64,000 nt of DNA, from NCBI GenBank assembly GCA_050949885.1, contig JBMNGO010000001.1, forward strand, positions 558,001-622,000. Direction: 5' to 3'. The notes beneath the pieces are model-generated. The model worked only from the letters and a program-made list of their open reading frames with translations, was not told the DNA's origin and made no database searches. Positions within the stretch are counted from its first letter, which is position 1, and each line of letters begins with the position of its first letter. Positions 20,301-29,485 of this stretch are shown one piece after another. This DNA is from JBMNGO01 sp050949885 (GTDB lineage Bacteria; Bacillota; Syntrophomonadia; Syntrophomonadales; Syntrophomonadaceae). A program made the translations under genes and the position numbers.

Positions 20301-23300
20301 GTGATAAGCACTTTAAGCTGAATGCCAACCTGAACCTTGATGTAGCCCCCTACAATAGCAATACCGGCTGGCAGCCCATAGGCACTTCACTAAATCCTTT
20401 TACCGGCACCTTTGACGGTGGAGGGTACACCATCAGCGGCCTTTTTATCAGTAAGGAGGGATCATGGAATAACCGTGTTCCTTCTGGCTTATTCGGTAAA
20501 AGCGGGACAGAAGCAAAAATCTGCAACTTAATCCTGGAAGATGTAGATATTACCGGTTGTTATTATGTGGGTAGCCTGGTGGGTTCTAACAGCGGTGAAA
20601 TAAGCAAGGTAAATGCCAGCGGTGATGTGGTAGGCGAATGGGATACAGGAGGTTTGGCCGGATCTAACAACGGCTCAATATCCGATTCCTCCTTTGTAGG
20701 TACTGTGACCGGCACTGATCTTGTCGAATACGGAGAGTGGACTGGAGGGCTGGTGGGTTACAATAACCTTGGTACGATAATCAATTGCTGGACCGATGTA
20801 ACAGTGGTTAGCGAGTATCATAGTATCGGCGGCCTGGTGGGTGAAAACTTTGAGGGAACCATTAGAGAATCCTTTTCTAAGGGCACTATCACCGGTTACG
20901 ATTACACCGGCGGCCTGGTGGGCTCTAACAACGATGAAATTATATCATGTTATTCCACCTGTACGGTGAATGGCGATGATCAGGTAGGCGGTCTGGTGGG
21001 CGGAAATTCCGGACCGATTTCCTACTCCTTTGCTGTCGGAAAAGTAAACGGGAATTCTAAAACTGGCGGTCTGGTAGGCAGCAATGTTTCCGGAACTGTT
21101 ACCGGCTGCTATTGGGATACCGAAACATCAGGCAAAAGCACATCCGCAGGCGGCACAGGCAAGTCCACAACGAAAATGAAAGAGCAAGCAACTTATGAGG
21201 GCTGGAACTTTGATACTGTATGGGGTATTAACGGCAGTGATAACAACGGTTATCCATTCCTTAGATGGCAGGTACCCGCAGATGCTCCCACCGTACCCGG
21301 TGTACCGCAGAACTTCACCGCCACACCGGGTGACGGTCAGGTGGCTTTAAGCTGGAGCGCTCCGGCCAGTGATGGCGGCAGCGCCATCTTAAAATATCAG
21401 GTGTCTAAAGACAACGGTACCAGCTGGACGGATGTGGGATTGAATACCACCCACACCTTCACCGGTTTAACCAACGGCACGGAGTATACCTTTAAAGTGC
21501 GAGCAGTCAACAGCATTGGCAATGGAGAGGAAGCAAGCACAACAGCCACGCCGCTTGTGCCTGAGTTTGCAGGCGGCAGCGGCAGTGAGGAAGACCCTTA
21601 CATTATTTCCTCAGTGTATCATCTTAATAATGTCCGCAACCACCTTGACCAGCACTTCAAGCTAATTGCGGATTTGGATCTGAGTATCTACGGAACGGAC
21701 GAGGGCTGGGAACCTATAGGCACCGAGACCGAGCCTTTCACCGGCTTTCTTGATGGTGATAACCACAATATCAGCAACCTCTTTATTGATCGTCCTACGG
21801 ATCCCAAAATTGGCTTATTCGGTTATACCGGAGAAACGGCAAAAATCTGGGACCTCGGGCTGGCGAACGTAGATATATTTGGAAATCATGATGTCGGTGG
21901 CCTGGTGGGATGGAATGAGGGTGAGATTACCAACTCATATGTCACAGGTGATGTGACCGGTAGAGGTGAAACTGGCGGATTGGTGGGAGTAAATCACGGT
22001 TCGATTACTGATTCCAGGGTCATAGGTACTGTTACGGATGTTTGGGGCGGCTCTGTCGGTGGTCTGGTAGCAGAAAATTTTGGTACCATCACCAAATGTC
22101 ATGCCGAAGCAACTGTAATTAGCGACAGCTCCTATGCAGGCGGCCTGGTGGGAGCAAATTATGGCAGCATCACCGAATCGCACGCTGTGGGTGCAGTAGA
22201 AGGAAGCAGTTATGTCGGAGGTCTGGTAGGATTAAATAGTGAGGGAAATATCGATAGATGTTACGCTACCGGTACTGCGACAGGTACCGAGGATTGGATT
22301 AATTATACCTTTGTAGGCGGGTTGGTAGGATACAACCGCGCTTCGATCAGCAATTCTTATGCCAGAGGAACTGTATCCGGACAGGATGACATCGGCGGCC
22401 TGGCAGGGTATAACTATGGTACTATAAGCAATTCCTATTCAACCGGGGCTGTAAGCGGAGATAATAATATAGGCGGCTTAATAGGGTTCAGTCATCAAGA
22501 TGGCATCATTACGAACAGCTACTGGGATACAAGTACATCAAATCAAGCGGATTCAGCCGGCGGTACAGGAAAAGACACTGCCCAAATGAAGCAGCAGGCG
22601 ACGTATGAAGATTGGGATTTCGCTGCCGTATGGGGTATTAATGACAGTGATAACGATGGTTATCCATTCCTCAGATGGCAGGGATACGGAGCTGCTCCCA
22701 CTGCACCCTCGGCGCCGCAGAACTTCACCGTCACACCGGGTGACGCTAAGGTGACATTAAGCTGGACTGCTCCCACCAGCAACGGAGGCAGTGCCGTCAC
22801 CAAATACGAGGTGTCAAAAGACAACGGTGCCAACTGGTCTGATGTGGGATTAAACACCTCCTACACCTTCACCGGCTTAACCAACGGTACGGAATATACC
22901 TTCAAGGTACGGGCGGTCAACAGCGCAGGCAACGGAGCAGAGGCAAGTGTGTCAGCCACACCGGTAGCGGCAGCAAGTGTCCCCTCTGCACCCCAGAACT
23001 TCACCGCCACGCCAGGTGATGCTCAGGTGAGACTAAGCTGGAGTGCTCCGTTAAACGATGGCGGCAGTTCCATCCTACGTTACGAGGTGTCCAGCGATAA
23101 CGGCAGCACTTGGGTTACAGCCAGCACCAGCACCTCCCACACCTTCACCGGCTTAACCAACGGCACGGAGTATACCTTTAAAGTGCGAGCAGTCAACAGT
23201 GCAGGCGATGGAGCGGAAGCAAGTGTGTCGGCCACACCACGCGTCCATTCAGGTTCAGGCAAAGGAAGGACTCCCTCGACTCCGACCTATCAGGCAAAGT

Positions 23301-24451
23301 TGAAAGCAGGAAGCGGCACGGAAAGGGCCTTGCGGGTCACAGTTAACAATAATACCGGAAACGCCTCCATAGAGGAAGATCCCTGGTCGACGAGACCTCA
23401 GGGAAGAACTATCGTCACCATACCTTCCATACCCGGCACCGGCACTTACTCAGTAAGCACATCGCTTGACAATCTGTCCACAACTGATGTTCAGGGTACG
23501 CTGACTCTCAATACCGATGCCGGCAGCATTACAGTGTCCTCCAATATGTTGAACGGGATTGAGAACGCAGAAGGGTCTAATGCCCAGATCACCATCGGTA
23601 TGGGAGATAAATCCAACTTACCGGCGGATGTTAAGAACGCTATCGGAGAAAGACCGCTGGTACAGCTCACACTATCCATCGATGGCAAGCAAATGAACTG
23701 GAGCAATCCGGAAGCGCCGGTTACGGTATCGATTCCGTATACACCCACAGAAGCCGAACTGGCCCACCCGGAAAATATTGTAGTCTGGTACATTGACGGC
23801 AGCGGCAATATTGTTACGATACCCAACGGGCAATACGACCCTGAAACCGGAACCGTAAGCTTCACCACCACCCATTTCAGCTATTTCGCCGTAAGCTACC
23901 ATCAAGTGGATTTCAAGGATGTAGCGAACGATGCGTGGTATGCCAAAGCGGTTTCCTATATCGCTGCCAGGGAGATTACCACAGGTACCGGAAGCGGTAA
24001 TTTCAGCCCCGAAGCCAAGCTGACTCGAGGACAGTTCATTGTCATGCTGATGAAGGCATACAACATAGCTCCCGACCAGAAGCCGGAAGATAATTTTGCG
24101 GACGCGGGCAGTACCTATTACACCAACTACCTGGCTGCGGCCAAAAGACTGGGCATATCAGCAGGCGTAGGAGACAACAGCTTCGCTCCAGAAAAAGAAA
24201 TTACCCGGCAGGAAATGTTCACCCTGCTGTACAATGCGCTGGAAGTTATCGGCAAACTGCCCCAGGGCGATTCAGGCCAGAGCCTCTCCAGCTTCAGCGA
24301 CAGCGATGACATAGCAATCTGGGCCCAAGATGCCATGACACTACTGGTGGAAACCGGAATCATCAGCGGCAGCGGTAATAGGCTTTCTCCACAGGATACC
24401 ACCACCAGGGCACAGATGGCCCAGGTATTATACAGCCTGCTCGCAAAATAA
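17375..24451 (+). CDS. Giant S-layer-homology surface protein with fn3, beta-propeller-like and GLUG repeats
   Basis: The start is ATG 17375 (GGAGGG about 10 bases upstream), giving 2358 residues. A signal peptide ends around AALA-AEN (residues ~1-26). In order: a beta-rich N-terminal region, an SbsA-type Ig domain (DNA ~18340-18690), fn3 (~18715-18990), a BNR/propeller-like region with repeated 'YGNxxFVAV' motifs (~19010-19920), fn3 (~19935-20200), a GLUG block with repeated GGLVGxN motifs (~20205-21270), fn3, a second GLUG block (~21565-22690), two more fn3, a beta domain, and three SLH motifs at ~23905-24448. SLH domains bind pyruvylated cell-wall polymer, so it is displayed on the cell surface. 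Adhesion or matrix binding is inferred. A terminator follows. Confidence 0.93.
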   Translation: MKRIVSLSLCIICFILAFTICQPALAAENTITWTGEAGDGLWHTAGNWDLERVPEEGDYVIISDSSVVEVNGNTAPVTLDCSGQISVASGGHLYLTGTSYLRTLDNDSFDKLIGDGNITIMGEGSELQCGGGIIGDGTFTIGSGAKLVIDEDATGFGVEMDWYLVNNGKLMLKSGDLYLFGGSEGEGTLTISEGAYLSFGDGAYNVGGDVLNGGVVYISVLSSVFFEANYRQENTGTTVFSVWGSEPGEYCQLNVSGQAELDGILEFDSISADYVPSPGDTFEFMTYGSRDGEFSEIISYPENINFESNYSDTSLILTVVADTTPPELTSVTPASGSTISPYIDSLTLKFNEAVWGDWEKNVTIYTADTNNLVCTLYLNNYDGQNISGNGTDTITLKVPSDTFEFGQSYYILIDEGAFVDAAGNEYAGISDSSTWALTVLNDTEPPTVPTNLRSTSKTSTSVTLEWDPSSDDYGPISYDIYGKTEAGEFVLAGSTESTSFMVIKLADTSLAPETEYTFVVRAADACDNQSEQSNQLRVTTEERPNLIWWEREIPPSSSVYYDTCYGAGKYVAVGTQGTILTSIDEGMSWQLEIGDNFGDSQLKAVTYGNDRFVAVAPSDVYTKTSTDDEWTRIELDAGTVDFNDVTCGKKKDGSGDIFVAVGRNCIWWSEDGVNWQQFLSKPYITDTFVFQEVAADEEGNFVAVGYKEGNYGNNTLLIWKSSNGKNWSSSVDSSLTGQFTGIAYGNGAFMVCGGSVTDIWISTNKGDSWEKGPLPGQDSAYVCPTKIAYGDGLFVAAAGNDVWISDNRGYTWTRSQEFEDFLVSINYCNQSFVASDWDGKIHQAVREPGAVGTIPSVPLNFTATPGDGQVALSWSAPASDGGSTILKYQVSKDNGTNWSDVGLNTTHTFTGLTNGTEYTFKVRAVNSAGNGEEASTTATPVTPEFAGGNGSEEDPYLIETVDHLNNVRNYLGTEHSDKHFKLNANLNLDVAPYNSNTGWQPIGTSLNPFTGTFDGGGYTISGLFISKEGSWNNRVPSGLFGKSGTEAKICNLILEDVDITGCYYVGSLVGSNSGEISKVNASGDVVGEWDTGGLAGSNNGSISDSSFVGTVTGTDLVEYGEWTGGLVGYNNLGTIINCWTDVTVVSEYHSIGGLVGENFEGTIRESFSKGTITGYDYTGGLVGSNNDEIISCYSTCTVNGDDQVGGLVGGNSGPISYSFAVGKVNGNSKTGGLVGSNVSGTVTGCYWDTETSGKSTSAGGTGKSTTKMKEQATYEGWNFDTVWGINGSDNNGYPFLRWQVPADAPTVPGVPQNFTATPGDGQVALSWSAPASDGGSAILKYQVSKDNGTSWTDVGLNTTHTFTGLTNGTEYTFKVRAVNSIGNGEEASTTATPLVPEFAGGSGSEEDPYIISSVYHLNNVRNHLDQHFKLIADLDLSIYGTDEGWEPIGTETEPFTGFLDGDNHNISNLFIDRPTDPKIGLFGYTGETAKIWDLGLANVDIFGNHDVGGLVGWNEGEITNSYVTGDVTGRGETGGLVGVNHGSITDSRVIGTVTDVWGGSVGGLVAENFGTITKCHAEATVISDSSYAGGLVGANYGSITESHAVGAVEGSSYVGGLVGLNSEGNIDRCYATGTATGTEDWINYTFVGGLVGYNRASISNSYARGTVSGQDDIGGLAGYNYGTISNSYSTGAVSGDNNIGGLIGFSHQDGIITNSYWDTSTSNQADSAGGTGKDTAQMKQQATYEDWDFAAVWGINDSDNDGYPFLRWQGYGAAPTAPSAPQNFTVTPGDAKVTLSWTAPTSNGGSAVTKYEVSKDNGANWSDVGLNTSYTFTGLTNGTEYTFKVRAVNSAGNGAEASVSATPVAAASVPSAPQNFTATPGDAQVRLSWSAPLNDGGSSILRYEVSSDNGSTWVTASTSTSHTFTGLTNGTEYTFKVRAVNSAGDGAEASVSATPRVHSGSGKGRTPSTPTYQAKLKAGSGTERALRVTVNNNTGNASIEEDPWSTRPQGRTIVTIPSIPGTGTYSVSTSLDNLSTTDVQGTLTLNTDAGSITVSSNMLNGIENAEGSNAQITIGMGDKSNLPADVKNAIGERPLVQLTLSIDGKQMNWSNPEAPVTVSIPYTPTEAELAHPENIVVWYIDGSGNIVTIPNGQYDPETGTVSFTTTHFSYFAVSYHQVDFKDVANDAWYAKAVSYIAAREITTGTGSGNFSPEAKLTRGQFIVMLMKAYNIAPDQKPEDNFADAGSTYYTNYLAAAKRLGISAGVGDNSFAPEKEITRQEMFTLLYNALEVIGKLPQGDSGQSLSSFSDSDDIAIWAQDAMTLLVETGIISGSGNRLSPQDTTTRAQMAQVLYSLLAK

Positions 24452-24489
24452 GCGAAGATATAAGGCTAAACCATTATTGTGGCTAGTGC

Positions 24490-24529
24490 GCCGGCAATTT
24501 GTCCCCAACAGATTGCCGGCCTTCTTTTT
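24490..24529 (+). terminator. Terminator of the giant SLH gene
   Basis: A perfect 9-bp stem (gccggcaat / attgccggc) with a 13-base loop is followed by CTTCTTTTT, 38 bases after the stop codon. Confidence 0.9.
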
Positions 24530-24552
24530 GAGAAGCGCAGAAATAATGAAAC

Positions 24553-24602
24553 AGGTCCCTTTATTCTTTTTCCCAGCCGCTTTACAAAGAATCAAGGGAC
24601 CT
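24553..24602. repeat. Inverted repeat with AGGTCCCTT / AAGGGACCT arms
   Basis: The arms aggtccctttattct and agaatcaagggacct are 14/15 complementary and face each other across ~20 bases. They share the AAGGGACCTG core of the dispersed family. The element lies just beyond the nagB stop. Confidence 0.7.
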
Positions 24603-24621
24603 GCATGGCTCTATGTGATTT

Positions 24622-25434
24622 TTATAAGCCGTATTGGAGTTTCATTTTTTCTACGTGCCGGTAATAGTCAGTATGTTGTAGTTTGGAAGCTGCGCCCTCG
24701 TCCAGAACAACCCAAATGTTGCCCGCGTGCAGTTGTATGGCCGAGGCCGTAATCTGGGATGTTACCGGTCCTTCCAGGCATTTAGCCACTACATCAGCCT
24801 TTTTTTCGCCACTTACAATCATTAATACATTTCTTGCCTCTAATATAGTACCGATTCCCATGGTAATGGCAAAATGAGGCATCTCCTCCCTGGAAATGCC
24901 AGCTTTTTTGTAGAAAGCCTCATAGTTGTCATCCAAGGTTTGCTTCGTCAAAGCCTGCACTCTGGTTCTCGACGCCAGGGATGATCCGGGTTCATTAAAT
25001 GCCCAATGCCCATCTCCACCAAGGCCCAAAAGCTGTAAATCAATACCTCCGGCCTGCTTTATCTGTTCTTCATACCAGCTGCAATATTTTTCCGGCTCTT
25101 TGGTTCTCCCATCAGGTACATGGATATTTTCCCTTTTAATATTAATATGCTTGAACAATTCCTCGTACATGAATCTGGCATAACTCTGATCCAGGTCATA
25201 GGGCTTTGAAAGATCGATTCCAATTCCCAGGTATTCATCAAGATTAAAGGTCGTAACCTGCGAGAAATCTAGCCCTTCCTTATGCATTCTGACCAGTTCC
25301 TGGTAGGTTCCAATAGGAGTGGCTCCTGTAGCCAGACCCAGCACACAGTGAGGCTTGGATCTAACAAAACTGCCAATAATCTCTGCCGCGTACTTACTCA
25401 TTTGCTCATAGTTTTCCCTGATAATAATATTCAA
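24622..25434 (-). CDS. nagB: Glucosamine-6-phosphate deaminase
   Basis: The 270-residue protein has NagB landmarks: GLATGATPIGTY (phosphate loop), TFNLDEYLGI (catalytic Asp), LGLGGDGHWAFNEPGSSL (catalytic Asp-His-Glu region; the family usually has I where W stands) and HTDYY near the C-terminus. It converts glucosamine-6-phosphate to fructose-6-phosphate and ammonia in amino-sugar catabolism or wall recycling. It is divergent from the left-handed beta-helix gene, with 201 bp between the starts. Length is normal. Confidence 0.95.
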   Translation of the reverse strand: MNIIIRENYEQMSKYAAEIIGSFVRSKPHCVLGLATGATPIGTYQELVRMHKEGLDFSQVTTFNLDEYLGIGIDLSKPYDLDQSYARFMYEELFKHINIKRENIHVPDGRTKEPEKYCSWYEEQIKQAGGIDLQLLGLGGDGHWAFNEPGSSLASRTRVQALTKQTLDDNYEAFYKKAGISREEMPHFAITMGIGTILEARNVLMIVSGEKKADVVAKCLEGPVTSQITASAIQLHAGNIWVVLDEGAASKLQHTDYYRHVEKMKLQYGL

Positions 25435-25635
25435 ATTTTCACTTCTCCTTTTAATTGTAATATTTTGGAATTAACTTCCATTTAAAGGATAGCGCTCTCT
25501 TATTATATGACAATAATTTTATTTTTAAAATATTTTTGTAATAAAATATTAAAAAGACTCAGGTTGCTGCCAATTATAATAATATTATTGTAACTCATGT
25601 TTAACTTCATATGTGTCAGAAGGGAAGAATGAAAA

Positions 25636-26301
25636 ATGATTAGCGGAATTAAAATTTCGGACTTGTTTGATCTTAAGGAAACAATTGCCAAAGACATCTT
25701 TGTGGACTGCGAATACCCTTGGGAAGTATTGCCTAAGATAACCTCCTTTATTGTAGAATTGGGCAATACCCTTTCCCCAGATGAATACGACCACCCGGCA
25801 GATGACATATGGATAGCCAAAACAGCTACTATTAACCCTTCAGCATACATTGCAGGCCCTTGCATCATCGGCAAGTACGCGGAAATTCGCCAATGTGCAT
25901 TTATTCGTGGTTCAGCCATTGTTGGCGAGCATGCGGTGGTGGGCAATTCAACTGAACTGAAGAATGTTATCCTTTTTAATTATGTTCAGGTACCACATTA
26001 CAATTATGTGGGGGATTCCATTCTCGGATTCAAAGCTCATATGGGGGCGGGTTCCATTACATCAAACGTTAAATCCGATAAGAGTCTTGTAAATGTGCGC
26101 TATAACAACCAGTTAATAGCCACCGGACTCAAGAAAATGGGCGCCATGCTGGGAGACTACGTAGAGGTAGGCTGCAACTCGGTGCTCAATCCAGGCTCCA
26201 TCGTAGGCAGAAATTGTATGATTTATCCCCTTTCATTAGTGCGCGGTTATATTCCCCAGGACAGTATAGTGAAGCAAAATATAATAGTAAAAAAGAATTA
26301 G
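25636..26301 (+). CDS. Left-handed beta-helix (hexapeptide repeat) protein, GlmU C-terminal-like
   Basis: The 221-residue protein starts at ATG 25636 with GAAGGGAAG upstream. Residues ~60-200 form hexapeptide repeats typical of LbH acyltransferases (e.g. INPSAYIAGPCIIGKYAEI, AIVGEHAVVGNST, VGCNSVLNPGSIVG). It resembles the C-terminal domain of GlmU but lacks any nucleotidyltransferase domain; similar stand-alone proteins are often labelled UDP-GlcNAc pyrophosphorylase. It may acylate a sugar nucleotide or amino sugar, which fits the neighbouring nagB. The acceptor is unknown. Confidence 0.85.
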   Translation: MISGIKISDLFDLKETIAKDIFVDCEYPWEVLPKITSFIVELGNTLSPDEYDHPADDIWIAKTATINPSAYIAGPCIIGKYAEIRQCAFIRGSAIVGEHAVVGNSTELKNVILFNYVQVPHYNYVGDSILGFKAHMGAGSITSNVKSDKSLVNVRYNNQLIATGLKKMGAMLGDYVEVGCNSVLNPGSIVGRNCMIYPLSLVRGYIPQDSIVKQNIIVKKN

Positions 26302-26311
26302 CCAGATAACA

Positions 26312-26333
26312 GGGGGGTTCTAGGGAACCCCCC
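26312..26333. terminator. GC-rich stem-loop after the LbH gene
   Basis: A perfect 9-bp stem (ggggggttc / gaacccccc) with a 4-base loop lies 10 bases after the stop. There is no clear T tract, so termination is only a guess. Confidence 0.45.
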
Positions 26334-26547
26334 GAAGGTCTTAAACTTGGAAGCTGTGTTAACGCCGTGCATTTTTCCGGCAACTATATAAGGTTCCGAA
26401 CCTGAAAACAGCGAAATATAGGACGGCTGCCACCATTAGAATAGCGTTTTCAACAACCGCCTGCTACTCCTGTGTCTTACCTGCATGGGTATAAATTATC
26501 CCATGGGGATTAAGATATTATAAGGAATAATAAATGCAGGTGGTTTT

Positions 26548-27507
26548 TTGATAATCAGATTTGGCTATGTGGCTATGTCAGCAATTTTAGAGGACTGCTC
26601 CCCTTCCCAAACCATTACCTTCAAAAATCTATCAAAGATTACTTCCGCGGAAGGGAAGCATTCTAAGCTCTTTACACTGGCCAAAAGAAATCTGCAAAAT
26701 ATCCAAAGGCTTTTTTTTCACAACCAAGCTCATGATATCAAGGTCTTTCGTTTAACCTCCAAACTCGTTCCTCTGGCTACTCATCCCGATACCCAGGAGT
26801 GGAATTGGGCCATGGAACTGAAGCAGGAATTTAAGAAACTGGGCAAATACGCGCGGGAACATGGTTTCCGCCTAAGCGCCCACCCAGACCACTTTACCCT
26901 TTTAAATTCTCCCCGGGATGAAATATTGGCAGCATCCATAAAGGACCTGGAGTATCACCGACAAATTTTTGCCGGTATGGAAATGGATGCCAGTTCCAAG
27001 CTGGTTATCCATGTGGGAGGCTGTTACAAGAATAAGGCTGATTCCCTTAAGCGCTTTAAAAGAAACTATCTGGAGCTGCCGGGCCATCTCAAAGAGCGCA
27101 TCGTTCTGGAAAATGACGACAAAATTTTTACCGCCCGCGATGTATTAGACATTTGCACGGATGTGGGGATTCCCATGGTTTTGGACATCCATCACCACTG
27201 GTGCAACAACTATGCAGACAATATAGAGGATTACTTGCCGGCCATTTTTGCCACTTGGCAAAAAGAAACCTGCCCGCCCAAAATTCACCTTTCCAGCCCG
27301 AAAGATACAAAGCATTTTCGCCATCATGCCGACTACATTGATTCAGCTTTTTTCCTGGATTTCCTGACCCGGGCCAAAACCGTCGACCAGGACTTGGATG
27401 TGATGATTGAAGCAAAATTAAAAGATAAGGCGCTCTTCCATCTCATGCAAGAACTGAGAGAAACCCCGGGAATCAAAATAATCAATCAGGCATCCATTGC
27501 CATTTAG
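26548..27507 (+). CDS. uvsE: UV damage endonuclease UvsE
   Basis: The 319-residue product starts at TTG 26548 preceded by AGGTGG. It has the UvsE/UVDE TIM-barrel pattern: RFGYVAMS at the N-terminus, FRLSAHPDHFTLLNS, LVIHVGGCYKNK, VLENDD, VLDIHHHWCNN and KIHLSSPKD, which carry the metal-binding His, Glu and Asp residues. The enzyme nicks DNA 5' of UV photoproducts and some other lesions. It stands alone between the LbH gene and the NlpC/P60-SLH gene. Confidence 0.93.
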   Translation: MIIRFGYVAMSAILEDCSPSQTITFKNLSKITSAEGKHSKLFTLAKRNLQNIQRLFFHNQAHDIKVFRLTSKLVPLATHPDTQEWNWAMELKQEFKKLGKYAREHGFRLSAHPDHFTLLNSPRDEILAASIKDLEYHRQIFAGMEMDASSKLVIHVGGCYKNKADSLKRFKRNYLELPGHLKERIVLENDDKIFTARDVLDICTDVGIPMVLDIHHHWCNNYADNIEDYLPAIFATWQKETCPPKIHLSSPKDTKHFRHHADYIDSAFFLDFLTRAKTVDQDLDVMIEAKLKDKALFHLMQELRETPGIKIINQASIAI

Positions 27508-27692
27508 CCAAACATGTAACGGCGGGATAAAATAAACCATTGTAAAACACCGCCTCCGACAGCAACCGGTGAACCTTGCAAACCCGTCCTCCCTGACCGT
27601 TGCCATAATTTACATAAAGGTTATCAGGTAAAGAAAGCTAATTTGTAATATAAAATCCAATTTTATTAATAATTGTGAAACAGGAGTATTCT

Positions 27693-29024
27693 ATGATGGG
27701 ATCAAAAAAAATTATTTCCTGGTTATTATGCTTGGTATTTCTGGCAACTGTTCCAAATGTGGCGGTAGTTGGTGCAGCCAATGATATTAATGTGGAAAAC
27801 TATAATAAATACTACCCCACCTACCAAAAACATGACAAAGTCCTGGCTGATGCCTTTCTAAAGAATTACAACGGCAGTGAGGCCCAAGCTCTGGTAGCCC
27901 GAGCTATATGGTATATGGAGAACGGCTATATGGTTTATGGCCATTCTAAATACTGGGATACCGGGTTCATAGACTGTTCAAATTTTGTCTCCCTGGTGTA
28001 CAAAGACTTCGGCTACAAAATCCCCACAGCCTCCAGGAAATATGATCAGGTAGGGAAAGTAATAGAAGGAGTTTACTCGAGAAAGATTAAAGGCAGTACC
28101 AAATATGAGCTGGTAGGTACTGAAAAACTTAGGCCAGGAGATATATTCACTTTTTGGAAACAAGATACAACCGGCAACGGTACCCATATTGGGCACGTGG
28201 CCATTTACATGGGAGAAATTAACGGCCAGCCAGCGGTAATACAGACTAATGCCGAGAGACCAACTGCCATAGGCATCAGAACCGATTTCCGTTTCTGGTA
28301 TGGGGAACACTTCCTGGAAGCTCGGCGGGTATTGGATGATGCATCTCAGCAGCCCGGCAAAGCCTGGGAGGCCTCGCCCCCGGTGATTCCGGCCCAATAC
28401 CAGCTAAAACCGCAAAAACCGGTAGTAATGCCGGAAGAAAAGTATATGAGCAGCCAGGGTTCACAAAATGTCCCAAATGCTGCTGGCCAATCCGTTGCCA
28501 AAGATATCGCCGGTCACTGGGCAGAGGAAGATATAAAAAAGCTGCTTGACAATAAATCTATGGAAGGATACCCCAATGGGACTTTTGCGCCGGATAAGGC
28601 AATTACCCGTGCTGAGTTTGTCACTGTCCTGGTCAAGGCTTTTAAAGTCACTTCAGATAAAGGGAAAGAATTTAGTGATACATACAACCACTGGGCTGGT
28701 AAGTACATAGCAGCAGCCGAGAGTAATAACATTGTGTCCGGTTACAGCAGTCGCTTATTTGGCCCGGAGGACTCTCTGACTAGGGAGCAGATGGCCCTGA
28801 TGATAGTAAAGGCAGTTAAACTTGATAATTCCGACCCGGATGAAAAAAAGACGGCCTTTACCGATGAGCCGCAAATTTCCGACTGGGCTAAACAGGCGGT
28901 CCTAGTTGCCAGCGCAAAAAACATATTGACTGGATATCCTGACCATTCTTTTAAACCTCAAGGCACTCTTACCCGTGCGGAAGCGGCAACTGTTATTGTT
29001 AAGGCCCTAAACCTTACCAAATAA
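27693..29024 (+). CDS. SLH-anchored NlpC/P60-like cysteine peptidase (cell-wall hydrolase)
   Basis: The start is ATG 27693 with CAGGAG 8 bases upstream; the product is 443 residues. A signal peptide covers residues ~1-28. The catalytic region has the nucleophile in DCSNFVSLVY and the histidine in HIGHVAIYMG, as in NlpC/P60 (C40) endopeptidases. A proline-rich linker is followed by three SLH motifs (GHWAEEDIKKLL, YNHWAGKYIAAAES and ISDWAKQAVLVASA mark them). It probably cleaves peptidoglycan stem peptides while held on the cell wall. A strong terminator follows. Confidence 0.92.
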   Translation: MMGSKKIISWLLCLVFLATVPNVAVVGAANDINVENYNKYYPTYQKHDKVLADAFLKNYNGSEAQALVARAIWYMENGYMVYGHSKYWDTGFIDCSNFVSLVYKDFGYKIPTASRKYDQVGKVIEGVYSRKIKGSTKYELVGTEKLRPGDIFTFWKQDTTGNGTHIGHVAIYMGEINGQPAVIQTNAERPTAIGIRTDFRFWYGEHFLEARRVLDDASQQPGKAWEASPPVIPAQYQLKPQKPVVMPEEKYMSSQGSQNVPNAAGQSVAKDIAGHWAEEDIKKLLDNKSMEGYPNGTFAPDKAITRAEFVTVLVKAFKVTSDKGKEFSDTYNHWAGKYIAAAESNNIVSGYSSRLFGPEDSLTREQMALMIVKAVKLDNSDPDEKKTAFTDEPQISDWAKQAVLVASAKNILTGYPDHSFKPQGTLTRAEAATVIVKALNLTK

Positions 29025-29051
29025 TGAACCAGTCCCTAAAACCGCCATAAT

Positions 29052-29101
29052 AAAAACCGAAGGCTAAAACCACCCTCCTGGTTTTAGCCCTTTGGTTTTT
29101 A
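29052..29101 (+). terminator. Terminator of the NlpC/P60-SLH gene
   Basis: A long hairpin (ggctaaaacca / tggttttagcc within flanking aaaaaccga / tttggttttt) ends in a T run. Confidence 0.9.
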
Positions 29102-29140
29102 TCGGAATATACTATACTGATACCCCTGTTTGAGAAAATA

Positions 29141-29165
29141 CAAGTACCGGATAATCCGGTACTTG
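29141..29165. terminator. Perfect palindrome with T-rich flanks on both strands
   Basis: The arms caagtaccgg and ccggtacttg are perfectly complementary around ataat, with attttcttt on the plus side and tattttctc on the minus side. It may stop transcription in both directions, including the minus-strand Cys-rich small gene that ends 8 bases away. The GTACCGG core resembles the dispersed repeats. Confidence 0.65.
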
Positions 29166-29172
29166 ATTTTCT

Positions 29173-29406
29173 TTAGCCCACGGAATTTACTAATTCGGGA
29201 CAAGCGGCGGTATAAATATCTACATCAAAAGCAAATATAAAAATCTTTACTTTTCGCGGGCAGCAGCATCTACTGTCACTATTACAGCTCCATCTGCCTG
29301 ATTAAACCTGATCGTCTTCATCTCTAAACAGGCTCCTCAGTCTGTCAGCATTATTAGATGCAAACTGAATCCATTCTTCTACAGCTTGGGGATTGAGTTT
29401 TTCCAT
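29173..29406 (-). pseudogene. Cys-rich small protein, interrupted by an in-frame TAA
   Basis: A GGAGGGAG site precedes ATG 29406. The frame gives 34 residues beginning MEKLNPQAVEEW, then a TAA (29304-29302), then 42 more codons in the same frame ending at 29173. The second part contains CCCPRKVKIFIFA and resembles CCCPSQVKIFIIA in the 64-residue gene at 30514-30708, and both proteins start ME-x-LN. No start codon lies just before the second part, so it is either a damaged gene, a 34-residue gene plus relic, or a readthrough product. Function is unknown. It follows the DNRLRE gene on the same strand. Confidence 0.6.
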
Positions 29407-29485
29407 CCTGCTCCCTCCTTTATTGTAAATTAAGGAAAACCGGTGCCACCATATTTTATTAATGCTTATAGCCTGGCCTTAAAGG

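Noticed and set aside
19935..23240. Repeated DNA inside the giant SLH gene considered as a separate repeat or mobile element
   Set aside because: The repeats stay in frame and encode fn3 and GLUG modules, so they are domain duplications.
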